Assembly: GCF_001618865.1 (NCBI RefSeq) | Contig: NZ_CP015136.1 | Coordinates: forward strand, 1,523,001 to 1,587,000 | Reading direction: 5' to 3' | DNA length: 64,000 nt | Origin: Luteitalea pratensis | GTDB lineage: Bacteria; Acidobacteriota; Vicinamibacteria; Vicinamibacterales; Vicinamibacteraceae | Shown: positions 25,769 to 34,106 of the stretch, piece by piece | How positions within the stretch are numbered: position 1 is the stretch's first letter | How the letters are laid out: each line of letters starts with the position of its first letter | The notes under the pieces: generated by a model | Told to the model about the DNA's origin: nothing | Database searches by the model: none | Seen by the model: only the letters and a program-made list of their open reading frames with translations | Position numbers and translations under genes: made by a program

Positions 25769-26613
25769 CCGCAGCCGCTGCAGCCGAAGACGCCCTCCGG
25801 GGCGGAGACCCCGGGGGCGCTCTGGCGCTCCTGCAAGCGGAAGTGCGGAACAAGCCGGCCGACGCCAGCTTGCGCGTCTTCCTTTTCCAACTCCTGTGTG
25901 TGCTCGGGCAATGGGAGCGCGCGCTCAACCAGCTGAAGGTCGCCGCCGACCTCGACGCGGCGGCGCTGGCGATGGCCAACATGTACGGCGCGGCCGTGCG
26001 CTGCGAAGCGATGCGGGCGTCGGTGTTCGCCGGACAGAAGTCGCCGATGATCTTCGGCGAGCCGGACCAATGGCTCGCCCTGCTGATCGAATCGTTGCTC
26101 GTCGCGGGGCAGGGCGACGCGGCTCGCGCCGAGGAACTCCGGCTGCGCGCGTTCGACGATGCTCCGGCGTCGTCGGGCGACATCGACGGACGACGGTTCG
26201 AGTGGATCGCTGACGCCGACTCGCGGCTCGGCCCCGTGCTCGAGGCGATGATCAACGGCCGCTACTACTGGATCCCGTTCTCACGCCTGGCCGTCGTGGA
26301 CATCGAGGCGCCTGTCGACCTGCGTGATGCCGTCTGGATGCCAGCCCACATCCAGTTCGAAAATGGCGGCGAGACCCTCGCGCTGATCCCGACGCGTTAC
26401 CCCGGGTCGGAGCGCTCCGAGGACGGCCTCATCGCACTGGCGCGCAAGACGGAGTGGGTGCCGGCCGGTCCTGATGCCCATCACGGACTCGGGCAGCGGC
26501 TCCTCGCCACCGACGCCGACGAAACGCCCGTCATGGACATCAGGCGTATCGCCATCGACGCCGGGACGGAGCCGGAGCAGGACGCCGGGACGGAGCCGGA
26601 GCAGGATGGCTGA
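25765..26613 (+). CDS. tagJ: T6SS accessory protein TagJ (ImpE)
   Basis: 282 aa. Residues ~1-120 form TPR-like helices (DALRGGDPGGALALLQAEV, FLFQLLCVLGQWERALNQL). The rest is the ImpE domain with FEWIADADSRLGPVLEAMINGRYYWIPF and ALIPTRYPGSE. TagJ binds the N-terminal helix of TssB and is linked to sheath handling by ClpV. The C-terminus carries two identical copies of an AGTEPEQD unit, encoded by a perfect 24-base direct repeat that lies next to the tssE start. The start overlaps hcp2 by 4 bases and the end overlaps tssE by 8. Confidence 0.92.
   Translation: MTAAAAAEDALRGGDPGGALALLQAEVRNKPADASLRVFLFQLLCVLGQWERALNQLKVAADLDAAALAMANMYGAAVRCEAMRASVFAGQKSPMIFGEPDQWLALLIESLLVAGQGDAARAEELRLRAFDDAPASSGDIDGRRFEWIADADSRLGPVLEAMINGRYYWIPFSRLAVVDIEAPVDLRDAVWMPAHIQFENGGETLALIPTRYPGSERSEDGLIALARKTEWVPAGPDAHHGLGQRLLATDADETPVMDIRRIAIDAGTEPEQDAGTEPEQDG
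26557..26604. repeat. Perfect 24-bp tandem duplication at the tagJ 3' end
   Basis: Two adjacent identical 24-base units at 26557-26580 and 26581-26604 encode two AGTEPEQD octapeptides. Identity at every base indicates a recent slippage event. The second unit ends 1 base before the tssE start codon. Confidence 0.9.
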
Positions 26614-27127
26614 CGCCACGCCACAACAGGACCGGTTGCAGCCAGCGCTCCTCGACCGGCTCACCGACGAGGAGCCCGACCGCAAGCTGGAGCCCCGGGA
26701 ACAGCGGGCGCTGTCCAAGGCACGGCTGCGACAGGCAGTGCTGCGCGACCTGGCGTGGCTGTTCAACACCGTGAAGATGGAGTCGGGCGTCGACCTGGCC
26801 AGCGCGCCGTACGTCCGACGCTCGGTGATCAACTTCGGGCTCAGCGCCCTCTCGGGCAAGACCGCCTCCACCATGGACGCCCTGGCGCTGACCAGTGCCA
26901 TCAAGCAGGCGATTCTCGACTTCGAGCCGCGCATCGTCCCTGGCACCCTGGTGGTGCGGACGGTGGTCGACGCGGGACTACTCGATCATCACAACATCAT
27001 CGGTGTGGAGATCCAGGGGCACCTGTGGGCGCAGCCCATCCCGCTCGAACTGCTCGTGCGCACCGAGATCGACCTTGAAACGGGGCGGGTCGAGATCGCA
27101 GACCTGCCGACCTTGCGAGCGTCCTGA
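26606..27127 (+). CDS. tssE: T6SS baseplate subunit TssE (gp25-like)
   Basis: 173 aa from the ATG at 26606, overlapping tagJ by 8 bases. It is a lysozyme-like T4 gp25 homologue. Key segments are LRQAVLRDLAWLFNTVKMES, YVRRSVINFGLSALSGKTAS, LTSAIKQAILDFEPRI and the C-terminal LLVRTEIDLETGRV. TssE joins the sheath to the baseplate and starts sheath polymerisation. The start of tssF lies 2 bases after its stop. Confidence 0.95.
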   Translation: MADATPQQDRLQPALLDRLTDEEPDRKLEPREQRALSKARLRQAVLRDLAWLFNTVKMESGVDLASAPYVRRSVINFGLSALSGKTASTMDALALTSAIKQAILDFEPRIVPGTLVVRTVVDAGLLDHHNIIGVEIQGHLWAQPIPLELLVRTEIDLETGRVEIADLPTLRAS

Positions 27128-27129
27128 GC

Positions 27130-29010
27130 GTGGACCCCCGGCTGCTCCAGTACTACAACCTCGAGTTGCAGCACCTGCGCGAGATGGGGGCGGAGTTTGC
27201 GCAGCAGTTCCCGAAGGTGGCCGCACGCCTCGGGATGAACGGGCTCGAGGTCGCCGACCCCTACGTGGAGCGCCTGCTCGAAGGCGTCGGTTTCCTTGCC
27301 GCGCGCGTCCAGCTGAAGATCGACGCGGAGTTCCCACGCTTCACGCAGTCGTTGCTCGAGATCATCCTGCCGCACTACCTGGCGCCAATTCCGTCGATGG
27401 TGGTGGCGCAGATCAAGCCGGAGGCCGACGACGCCGGCCTCGGTCGTGGCTACACCATCCCCCGCGGTTCGACGCTGATCGGGCAGATGGGCGGCGACGA
27501 TGCCACCGCGTGCGAATTCCGCACGGCGCACGAGGTGACACTGTTCCCGATCCAGGTCGCGTCGGCCAACTACTTCACGTTCGCACCGGACCTGCCGCTG
27601 AACACGCTCGCCATCGGCCGACGGGTCAAGGGCGGCCTGCGCATCCGGCTGAAGGCGAGCGGCGGCCTGCGCTTCAACCAGATGGCGCTCGACCGCCTCC
27701 CCTTCTACCTGGCCGGCCGCGACGACGTCGCGAACAAGCTGTACGAGCTGTGCCTGTCGTCGGCGCTTGGCGTGCTCGTCCTGCCGACACAGCGGAAGCC
27801 GCTGACGACGCTCGACGCGCTGCCCGCGTCCACCGTCCGTCCGGTGGGCTTCGAGGACGGCGACGCGCTCCTGCCAGTCACGGAGCGATCGTTTCACGGC
27901 TATCGCCTGTTGGCCGAGTACTTCTGCTTTCCTCACCGCTACCGGTTCATCGAGCTGGGCGGGCTGTCGCGCGCGACCAAAGCGCTCGACACCGACGAGA
28001 TCGAGATCGTCATCCTGCTGGGGCGGGGCGACGCCGGTATCGACAGCGTCGTCGACGCCTCGAATTTCGCGCTGTTCTGCACGCCGGCGGTGAACCTGTT
28101 CTCGAAGCGGGCCGATCGGATCCACATCTCGGAGGGCGCCTACGAGTACCACGTGGTGCCCGATAGGACCCGGCCGATGGACTTCGAGGTCTACGAGGTG
28201 ACCAGCGTCGTCGGCCACGGCGTCGGATCGCACAGCGAGCAGGATTTCCTGCCGCTCTACCGCGGGTTCAGCGCGGAAGGCGACCGGCAACCCTCCGGCT
28301 ACTTCACGACGCGGCGCGAGCCGCGGCTCTACTCGGCAGCGCAGAAGCGCCGCGGGCCGCGTTCGAGTTACGTGAGCACCGAGGTGTTCCTTGGTCTCGT
28401 GGACGAGGCCCAGGCCCCTTACGGCGGCGACCTCCGCCAGTTGTCACTCCAGACGTTGTGCACCAACCGCGACCTCTCGGTGCAGATGCCGGTCGGCCTC
28501 GGCTCGACCGACTTCACGCTCGACGTGGCCGCACCGGTGTCCAGCATCCGTGTCCTCAATGGGCCGAGCCGACCGTATGCACCGCTGGCCGACGGCGCGG
28601 TGGCGTGGCGGGCGATCAGCCACTTGTCGCTGAACTACTTGTCGCTGGTCGATTCCTCCGAGCGGGAGGGTGCCGCCGCCTTGCGTGAACTGCTCGAACT
28701 CTATGCGCCGACCGGTGATGCCAGTGCCCGGCGGCAGATCGAGGGCATCCGGTCGGTGTCGGTGAAACCGGTGGTGCGCAGGCTGCCGCAGGCCGGTCCG
28801 ATCGCGTTCGGCCGTGGGCTCCAGGCCTCGCTCGTCGTCGATGAACTGGCCTTCGAGGGAGGCAATGCGTACATGCTCGGCGCGGTGCTCGATCGTTATT
28901 TCGCGCGCCACGTCTCGATGAATTCGTTCGTGGAGACCGTTCTTCATTCAGGGAGTCGAGGCGAGATCAGTCGATGGCTACCCCACTGGGGCACGAGACA
29001 GACGTTCTAG
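27130..29010 (+). CDS. tssF: T6SS baseplate subunit TssF
   Basis: 626 aa, GTG start two bases after tssE. The N-terminus DPRLLQYYNLELQHLREMGA and VAARLGMNGLEVADPYVERL are diagnostic, as are LSKRADRIHISEGAYEYHVV (starting at a variant FSK) and TLCTNRDLSVQMPVG. TssF is the large wedge protein, homologous to T4 gp6, and forms a 2:1 complex with TssG. The last 37 bases overlap tssG, a stable overlap that suggests coupled translation. Confidence 0.95.
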   Translation: MDPRLLQYYNLELQHLREMGAEFAQQFPKVAARLGMNGLEVADPYVERLLEGVGFLAARVQLKIDAEFPRFTQSLLEIILPHYLAPIPSMVVAQIKPEADDAGLGRGYTIPRGSTLIGQMGGDDATACEFRTAHEVTLFPIQVASANYFTFAPDLPLNTLAIGRRVKGGLRIRLKASGGLRFNQMALDRLPFYLAGRDDVANKLYELCLSSALGVLVLPTQRKPLTTLDALPASTVRPVGFEDGDALLPVTERSFHGYRLLAEYFCFPHRYRFIELGGLSRATKALDTDEIEIVILLGRGDAGIDSVVDASNFALFCTPAVNLFSKRADRIHISEGAYEYHVVPDRTRPMDFEVYEVTSVVGHGVGSHSEQDFLPLYRGFSAEGDRQPSGYFTTRREPRLYSAAQKRRGPRSSYVSTEVFLGLVDEAQAPYGGDLRQLSLQTLCTNRDLSVQMPVGLGSTDFTLDVAAPVSSIRVLNGPSRPYAPLADGAVAWRAISHLSLNYLSLVDSSEREGAAALRELLELYAPTGDASARRQIEGIRSVSVKPVVRRLPQAGPIAFGRGLQASLVVDELAFEGGNAYMLGAVLDRYFARHVSMNSFVETVLHSGSRGEISRWLPHWGTRQTF

Positions 29011-30020
29011 GCTTCTTCGCCGCGCTGGCCGACGAGCCGCACCGGTACGACTTCTACCAGACGCTGCGTCGGCTCGAATGCTTCTTCGCCGACAAGCCAC
29101 GCTGGGGTGAGGCGCTGCGCCCGGTGGACGAGCCCGTACGTCTCGGCCAGGACCCCGATCTGTCCTTCGCGCCGGCGTCGTTGTCCGGCCTCGAGTCGGT
29201 GCCTGGCGGTGGTCCGCCGCGCCTGCGCGTGCGGCTGTTCGGCTTGCTCGGGCCGAACGGCCCGATGCCGCTCCATATCACCGAGTACGCGCGAGAGCGG
29301 TTGCGGCACGCCGGGGATCCGACGTTGAGCCGGTTCCTCGACCTGTTCAACCACCGGTTCATCGCCTTGCTCTATCGCGCCTGGGCGCAGGCGCAGCCGC
29401 ACGTCAGCCGTGACCGGCCGGCCGACGATCGCTTCGCCACGTTCGTGGCCGCGTTTGTCGGCATCGCACCGCCGACGTTGCGCAACCGCGACGCGGTCAC
29501 CGATACCGCGAAGCTGTTCCACGCCGGAAGCCTGATCCGTCAGGCACGCAACGCCGAGGGACTGAGTTCGATCGTCCGGCAATTCTTCGGCGTGGCGGTA
29601 CGTGTCGAAGAATTCATCGGCCACTGGCTGCACCTGCGGCTGGCCGAGCGCACCCACCTGGCGCGCGAGGGAGCGCAGCTCGGCTCCGGTGCCGTCCTCG
29701 GTGGACGGGTGTGGGATCGGCAGTACAAGTTCCGGCTGCACCTCGGGCCGCTGACGCTCGCGCAGTACGAGGGCTTCCTGCCTGGCGGCGCCAGGATCCA
29801 GCAACTCGTGGACTGGGTGCGCTTCTACCTCTGTTTCGAGCTGGAGTGGGACGTGCGATTGCAGTTGAAACAACACGAAGTTCCCCGGCTGCGCCTTGCC
29901 AGAGGCGCGCGCCTGGGGTGGACGACCTGGCTGGGGCACCGGCGTGTCGATGAAGACGCGGCCGATCTGTGCCTGAATGCGGAGGCACTGGTGGATCCAA
30001 TGAGGGCAGGAATCGCATGA
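28974..30020 (+). CDS. tssG: T6SS baseplate subunit TssG
   Basis: 348 aa; overlaps tssF by 37 bases. The sequence shows the family pattern: FYQTLRRLECFFADKPRWGE, RLGQDPDLSFAPASL, RVRLFGLLGPNGPMPLHITE, RLFHRFxxLxYRAW-like LFNHRFIALLYRAWAQAQP and VWDRQYKFRLHLGPLTLAQY. TssG (T4 gp7/gp53-like) completes the wedge with TssE and TssF. The stop codon overlaps the clpV start by 4 bases (ATGA). Confidence 0.95.
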   Translation: MATPLGHETDVLGFFAALADEPHRYDFYQTLRRLECFFADKPRWGEALRPVDEPVRLGQDPDLSFAPASLSGLESVPGGGPPRLRVRLFGLLGPNGPMPLHITEYARERLRHAGDPTLSRFLDLFNHRFIALLYRAWAQAQPHVSRDRPADDRFATFVAAFVGIAPPTLRNRDAVTDTAKLFHAGSLIRQARNAEGLSSIVRQFFGVAVRVEEFIGHWLHLRLAERTHLAREGAQLGSGAVLGGRVWDRQYKFRLHLGPLTLAQYEGFLPGGARIQQLVDWVRFYLCFELEWDVRLQLKQHEVPRLRLARGARLGWTTWLGHRRVDEDAADLCLNAEALVDPMRAGIA

Positions 30021-32743
30021 GCGAGATCAGTCGATCCGCACTGTTCGGCAAACTCGATGGGTTGGCCTACAAGGCCATCGAGGGTGCCACCGTCTTTTGC
30101 AAACTGCGGGGCAACCCGTACGTCGAGCTGTTGCACTGGATGCAGCAGATCCTGCAGACCGCCGATTCCGACGTGCACCGCATCCTGAGGCACTTCGAGG
30201 TCGATGCGTCGCGCCTTGCCCGGGACATGACCGAGGGGCTCGATCGGCTGCCGCGAGGCGCCACATCGATCTCGGACCTGTCGGCGCACGTCGAGAGCGC
30301 CGTCGAGCGGGGCTGGGTCTACGCGACGCTGATGTTTGGCGACACCAAGATCCGCACCGGCCACCTGCTCATCGGCATGCTCAAGACGCCGGCGCTGCGC
30401 AACGTGCTGCTGGCGATGTCCAAGCAGTTCGACTCGATCAAGGCGGATGCGCTCACCGAGAGCTTCGCCACCATCGTCAGCGGCTCGCCCGAGGAACGCG
30501 GGTCCTCCTCCGATGGCGCCGGGGCGCCCGGCGAAGCCAGTGACGCGATGGCGCCGGCGCAGATGGGCAAGAACGAGGCGCTCAAGCGCTTTGCCACCGA
30601 TCTCACCGATCGTGCCCGCAAGGGCCAGCTCGATCCCGTGAGCGGACGCGACGAGGAGATCCGGCAGATCGTGGACATCCTCATGCGGCGCCGGCAGAAC
30701 AACCCGATCCTCACCGGCGAGGCCGGCGTCGGCAAGACCGCCGTCGTCGAGGGGTTCGCGCAGCGGCTGGCCCGCGGCGACGTGCCGCCGTCGCTGAAGG
30801 AGGTCTCGCTGCTGACGCTCGACATCGGCCTGCTGCAGGCCGGCGCGAGCATGAAGGGCGAATTCGAGAACCGGCTGCGGCAGGTGATCGAGGAAGTGCA
30901 GGCCTCGCCCAAGCCGATCATCCTGTTTGTCGACGAGGCGCATACGCTGATTGGCGCCGGCGGGGCTGCCGGCACCGGCGATGCCGCCAACCTGCTCAAG
31001 CCCGCGCTCGCGCGCGGGACGCTCCGAACGATCGCGGCGACGACCTGGGCCGAGTACAAGAAGCACATCGAGAAGGACCCGGCACTCACACGTCGCTTCC
31101 AGGTCGTGCAGGTCGAGGAGCCCACCGAGGACAAGGCGATCCTGATGCTGCGCGGCGTCGCCTCCACGCTCGAACAGCATCACCGCGTGCAGGTGCTCGA
31201 CGAGGCGCTCGAGGCGGCTGTGCGGCTCTCGCACCGGTACATTCCTGCCCGGCAGCTGCCCGACAAGGCGGTCAGCCTGCTCGACACCGCCTGCGCCCGC
31301 GTGGCCATCAGTCAGCACGCCGTCCCGGCGGAACTCGATGATTGCCGCCGTGCCATCGAGGCGCTGCAGATCGAACTCGAGATCATCGGCCGCGAGGAAG
31401 TGGTCGGCGTCGCTGCCGGCGACCGGCGGGCGACGGCCGAGCAGAAACTGTCCGTCGAGTCCGAGCGGCGGGCCGGGCTCGAGGCGCGATGGGAGTCGGA
31501 GCGCACGCTCGTCGACCAGATCCTGGCCATCCGGGCGAAGTTGCGAGCAGGCGCTGCGCCCGTCGAAGGGACCGGCAGCCCGCTCGAGCAGGCGGCCGAA
31601 TCGCAAAAGGCCGCCGGGGAAGTCGCGGCACCGGCCGCAGTGGCTGCTCACGATCGCGGTGCCTTGCTGGACGAACTGGTGACGCTGCAGACGCAGCTGG
31701 CCGAGTTGCAGGGCGAGTCGCCGCTCATCCTGCCGAGCGTCGACGAGCAGGCCGTCGCATCGGTCGTCCAGGACTGGACCGGCGTGCCGGTCGGGCGGAT
31801 GGTGAAGAACGAGATCGCCGCCGTGCTCGGCATTGCCGAGACGCTCAACCAGCGGGTGATAGGGCAGCGGCATGCGCTCGAGATGGTCGCCAGCCGCATC
31901 CAGACGTCACGGGCCAAGCTGGACAATCCCGACAAACCGATCGGCGTGTTCATGCTGTGTGGCCCCTCCGGGGTGGGCAAGACGGAGACCGCGCTCGCGG
32001 TCGCCGAGGCGCTCTACGGTGGCGAGCAGAACGTCATCACCATCAACATGAGCGAGTTCCAGGAAGCGCACACCGTGTCGACGTTGAAGGGCTCGCCGCC
32101 AGGGTACGTTGGCTATGGCGAGGGTGGTGTGCTGACCGAGGCGGTCCGTCGTCGACCCTACAGCGTGGTGCTGCTCGACGAGGTCGAGAAGGCGCATCCG
32201 GACGTCCACGAGCTCTTCTTCCAGGTGTTCGACAAGGGCCGGATGGAAGACGGCGAAGGGCGCCAGATCAACTTCAAGAACACGGTCATCCTGCTGACCT
32301 CCAACGTCGGCACCGACCTGATTGCCGCGATGTGCCGGGATCCCGAGTTGATGCCGGGCCCGGACGGCATCGCCAAGGCGCTGCGCGAGCCGCTGCTGAA
32401 GGTGTTCCCCGCGGCCCTGCTCGGCCGGCTCGTGGTGATCCCCTACTTCCCGCTGAGCGACGACATGATCGGCAACATCGTCCGGCTGCAGCTTGGTCGG
32501 ATTGCGCGACGTGTTGCCGAACACCATGGCATCCCCTTCACCTACGACGAGGACGCGGTTTCGCTCATCGTCGGCCGGTGTACGGAAGTGGAGAGCGGCG
32601 GTCGCATGATCGACGCCATCCTCACCAACACGGTGCTGCCGGCCATCAGCCGGGAATTCCTGGTTCGGACGATGGAAGGCCAGCCGTTGACAGGAGTACA
32701 GCTGGGCGCGTCGGGCGGAGAGTTCGAGTATCGGTTCGCCTGA
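30017..32743 (+). CDS. clpV: T6SS sheath-recycling AAA+ ATPase ClpV (TssH)
   Basis: 908 aa. Clp-N repeats fill ~1-150 (LFGKLDGLAYKAIEGATVFC is the TssH variant). AAA-1 has Walker A GEAGVGKTA near 234-242 and IILFVDEAHTLIGAGGAAG. A ClpB-like middle domain follows. AAA-2 has Walker A GPSGVGKTE near 650-658 and VVLLDEVEKAHPDV. The TssH-specific LNQRVIGQRHAL motif is present. ClpV hexamers extract TssC N-terminal helices from contracted sheaths and recycle them. The ATG at 30017 was chosen because it overlaps the tssG stop (ATGA) and gives the standard N-terminus. Confidence 0.96.
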   Translation: MSEISRSALFGKLDGLAYKAIEGATVFCKLRGNPYVELLHWMQQILQTADSDVHRILRHFEVDASRLARDMTEGLDRLPRGATSISDLSAHVESAVERGWVYATLMFGDTKIRTGHLLIGMLKTPALRNVLLAMSKQFDSIKADALTESFATIVSGSPEERGSSSDGAGAPGEASDAMAPAQMGKNEALKRFATDLTDRARKGQLDPVSGRDEEIRQIVDILMRRRQNNPILTGEAGVGKTAVVEGFAQRLARGDVPPSLKEVSLLTLDIGLLQAGASMKGEFENRLRQVIEEVQASPKPIILFVDEAHTLIGAGGAAGTGDAANLLKPALARGTLRTIAATTWAEYKKHIEKDPALTRRFQVVQVEEPTEDKAILMLRGVASTLEQHHRVQVLDEALEAAVRLSHRYIPARQLPDKAVSLLDTACARVAISQHAVPAELDDCRRAIEALQIELEIIGREEVVGVAAGDRRATAEQKLSVESERRAGLEARWESERTLVDQILAIRAKLRAGAAPVEGTGSPLEQAAESQKAAGEVAAPAAVAAHDRGALLDELVTLQTQLAELQGESPLILPSVDEQAVASVVQDWTGVPVGRMVKNEIAAVLGIAETLNQRVIGQRHALEMVASRIQTSRAKLDNPDKPIGVFMLCGPSGVGKTETALAVAEALYGGEQNVITINMSEFQEAHTVSTLKGSPPGYVGYGEGGVLTEAVRRRPYSVVLLDEVEKAHPDVHELFFQVFDKGRMEDGEGRQINFKNTVILLTSNVGTDLIAAMCRDPELMPGPDGIAKALREPLLKVFPAALLGRLVVIPYFPLSDDMIGNIVRLQLGRIARRVAEHHGIPFTYDEDAVSLIVGRCTEVESGGRMIDAILTNTVLPAISREFLVRTMEGQPLTGVQLGASGGEFEYRFA

Positions 32744-32762
32744 TGGTGGGTGGCGTCCACCC

Positions 32763-34106
32763 ATGAGCGGGACGGCAATGGCAGAAGAGCGGATCGAAGT
32801 CAGCATCGAGGAGGCCGCGAGGATCGGCATCGCGTTCCTGCAGCGTGGGCAGGTGCGCGACGCGGAGGTGCTGTTCACGAAGTTGCTCAGCATCGCGCCG
32901 CGACAACCCGACGCGCTGCATTACTCCGGCATCGTCGCGCACAAGCTCGGACGCACCGAGGAAGGGATCGCGCGCGTGCGCGAGAGCCTCGACCTGGCGC
33001 CGGAGCAGGCCGACTGGCACAGCAACCTCGGCATCCTGCTCGAGAACGGGGGGGATGGGGAAGGGGCGATCGAGGCATTCTCGCGCGCGATTGCGCTTGA
33101 CCCGTCGCACGCCAATGCGCACAACAACCTCGGCGTGCTGCAGCGTCTCTTCGGCCGCCCGGCGGAGGCGGAGGCCTCGTACCGCGCGGCAATCGAGATC
33201 AATCCGAAACACGCCGACGCCTATCGCAACCTCGCGTTGGTGCTGGAGCAGACCGGCCGATCGCACGATGCCCTGAATGCGTATTACAGGGCCGTGACCA
33301 TCGAGCCGGGGCACTCGGCGACGCGGCGCCTGCTGGCGGTCGCCTACAACACGATTGGCGATCGCGAGCGGGCCGTCGAGTTCTGCGAGGAGTGGGTCAA
33401 GGCGGAGCCCAACGATCCGTTGGCGCGCCACACGCTCGCCGCGTGTTCGCAACGCGACGTGCCGGCGCGGGCGTCCGACCAATTCGTGGTGGCGTCGTTC
33501 GACACCTTTGCGGCGACGTTCGAGGCCAAGCTCACACGGCTCGAATACAAGGCGCCCTCGCTCGTGGTGGCCTCGCTTGCCGAGACCGGCACGCCCGCGG
33601 ACAAACAGCTGGACATCCTCGACGCGGGGTGTGGCACGGGGTGGTGTGGCCCGCTGCTCGCGCCCTATGCGCGGCGACTGTCGGGAGTAGACCTGTCGGC
33701 CGGCATGCTGGAGCATGCGCGGGCGAAAGGCGTGTACGATGAGCTCTCGCACGCCGAGCTCGTCGGGTACCTGCAGGGCCAGTCCGGAGCATTCGACATC
33801 ATCGTGTCGGCCGATACCCTCGTCTACTTCGGGTCGCTCGAGCCGTTCGCGGCAGCCGCGTCAGCGGCGCTGCGTCCGGGCGGCTGGGTGATCTTCACGG
33901 TCGAGGAGTCGAAACCGGCGACCGACACCTTCCACCTCGAGGTGCACGGGCGCTACAACCATGCCGCGACGTACGTCGAAGCGGTGCTCGGGGCGGCCGG
34001 GTTGACGCCGCACATCGACCGGGCAGTCTTGCGCAACGAGAGTGGACTGCCAGTAGCCGGCCTGGTCGTGCGCGCGCGAAAGGCCATGGGAGACGATCGT
34101 GGCTGA
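32763..34106 (+). CDS. TPR-repeat SAM-dependent methyltransferase in the T6SS operon
   Basis: 447 aa; an in-frame ATG at 32778 is an alternative start. Residues ~20-210 hold five to six tetratricopeptide repeats (NAHNNLGVLQRLFGRPAEAE, HADAYRNLALVLEQTGRSHD). Residues ~240-440 form a class I methyltransferase: motif I ILDAGCGTGWCG (~285-296), VDLSAGMLEHAR, IIVSADTLVYFG and LRPGGWVIFTVEES. It lies 19 bases after clpV and overlaps the vgrG GTG start by 8 bases, so it is inside the T6SS operon. A TPR-methyltransferase fusion is not a core T6SS part; it may modify a secretion component or a cargo. Target unknown. Confidence 0.85.
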   Translation: MSGTAMAEERIEVSIEEAARIGIAFLQRGQVRDAEVLFTKLLSIAPRQPDALHYSGIVAHKLGRTEEGIARVRESLDLAPEQADWHSNLGILLENGGDGEGAIEAFSRAIALDPSHANAHNNLGVLQRLFGRPAEAEASYRAAIEINPKHADAYRNLALVLEQTGRSHDALNAYYRAVTIEPGHSATRRLLAVAYNTIGDRERAVEFCEEWVKAEPNDPLARHTLAACSQRDVPARASDQFVVASFDTFAATFEAKLTRLEYKAPSLVVASLAETGTPADKQLDILDAGCGTGWCGPLLAPYARRLSGVDLSAGMLEHARAKGVYDELSHAELVGYLQGQSGAFDIIVSADTLVYFGSLEPFAAAASAALRPGGWVIFTVEESKPATDTFHLEVHGRYNHAATYVEAVLGAAGLTPHIDRAVLRNESGLPVAGLVVRARKAMGDDRG

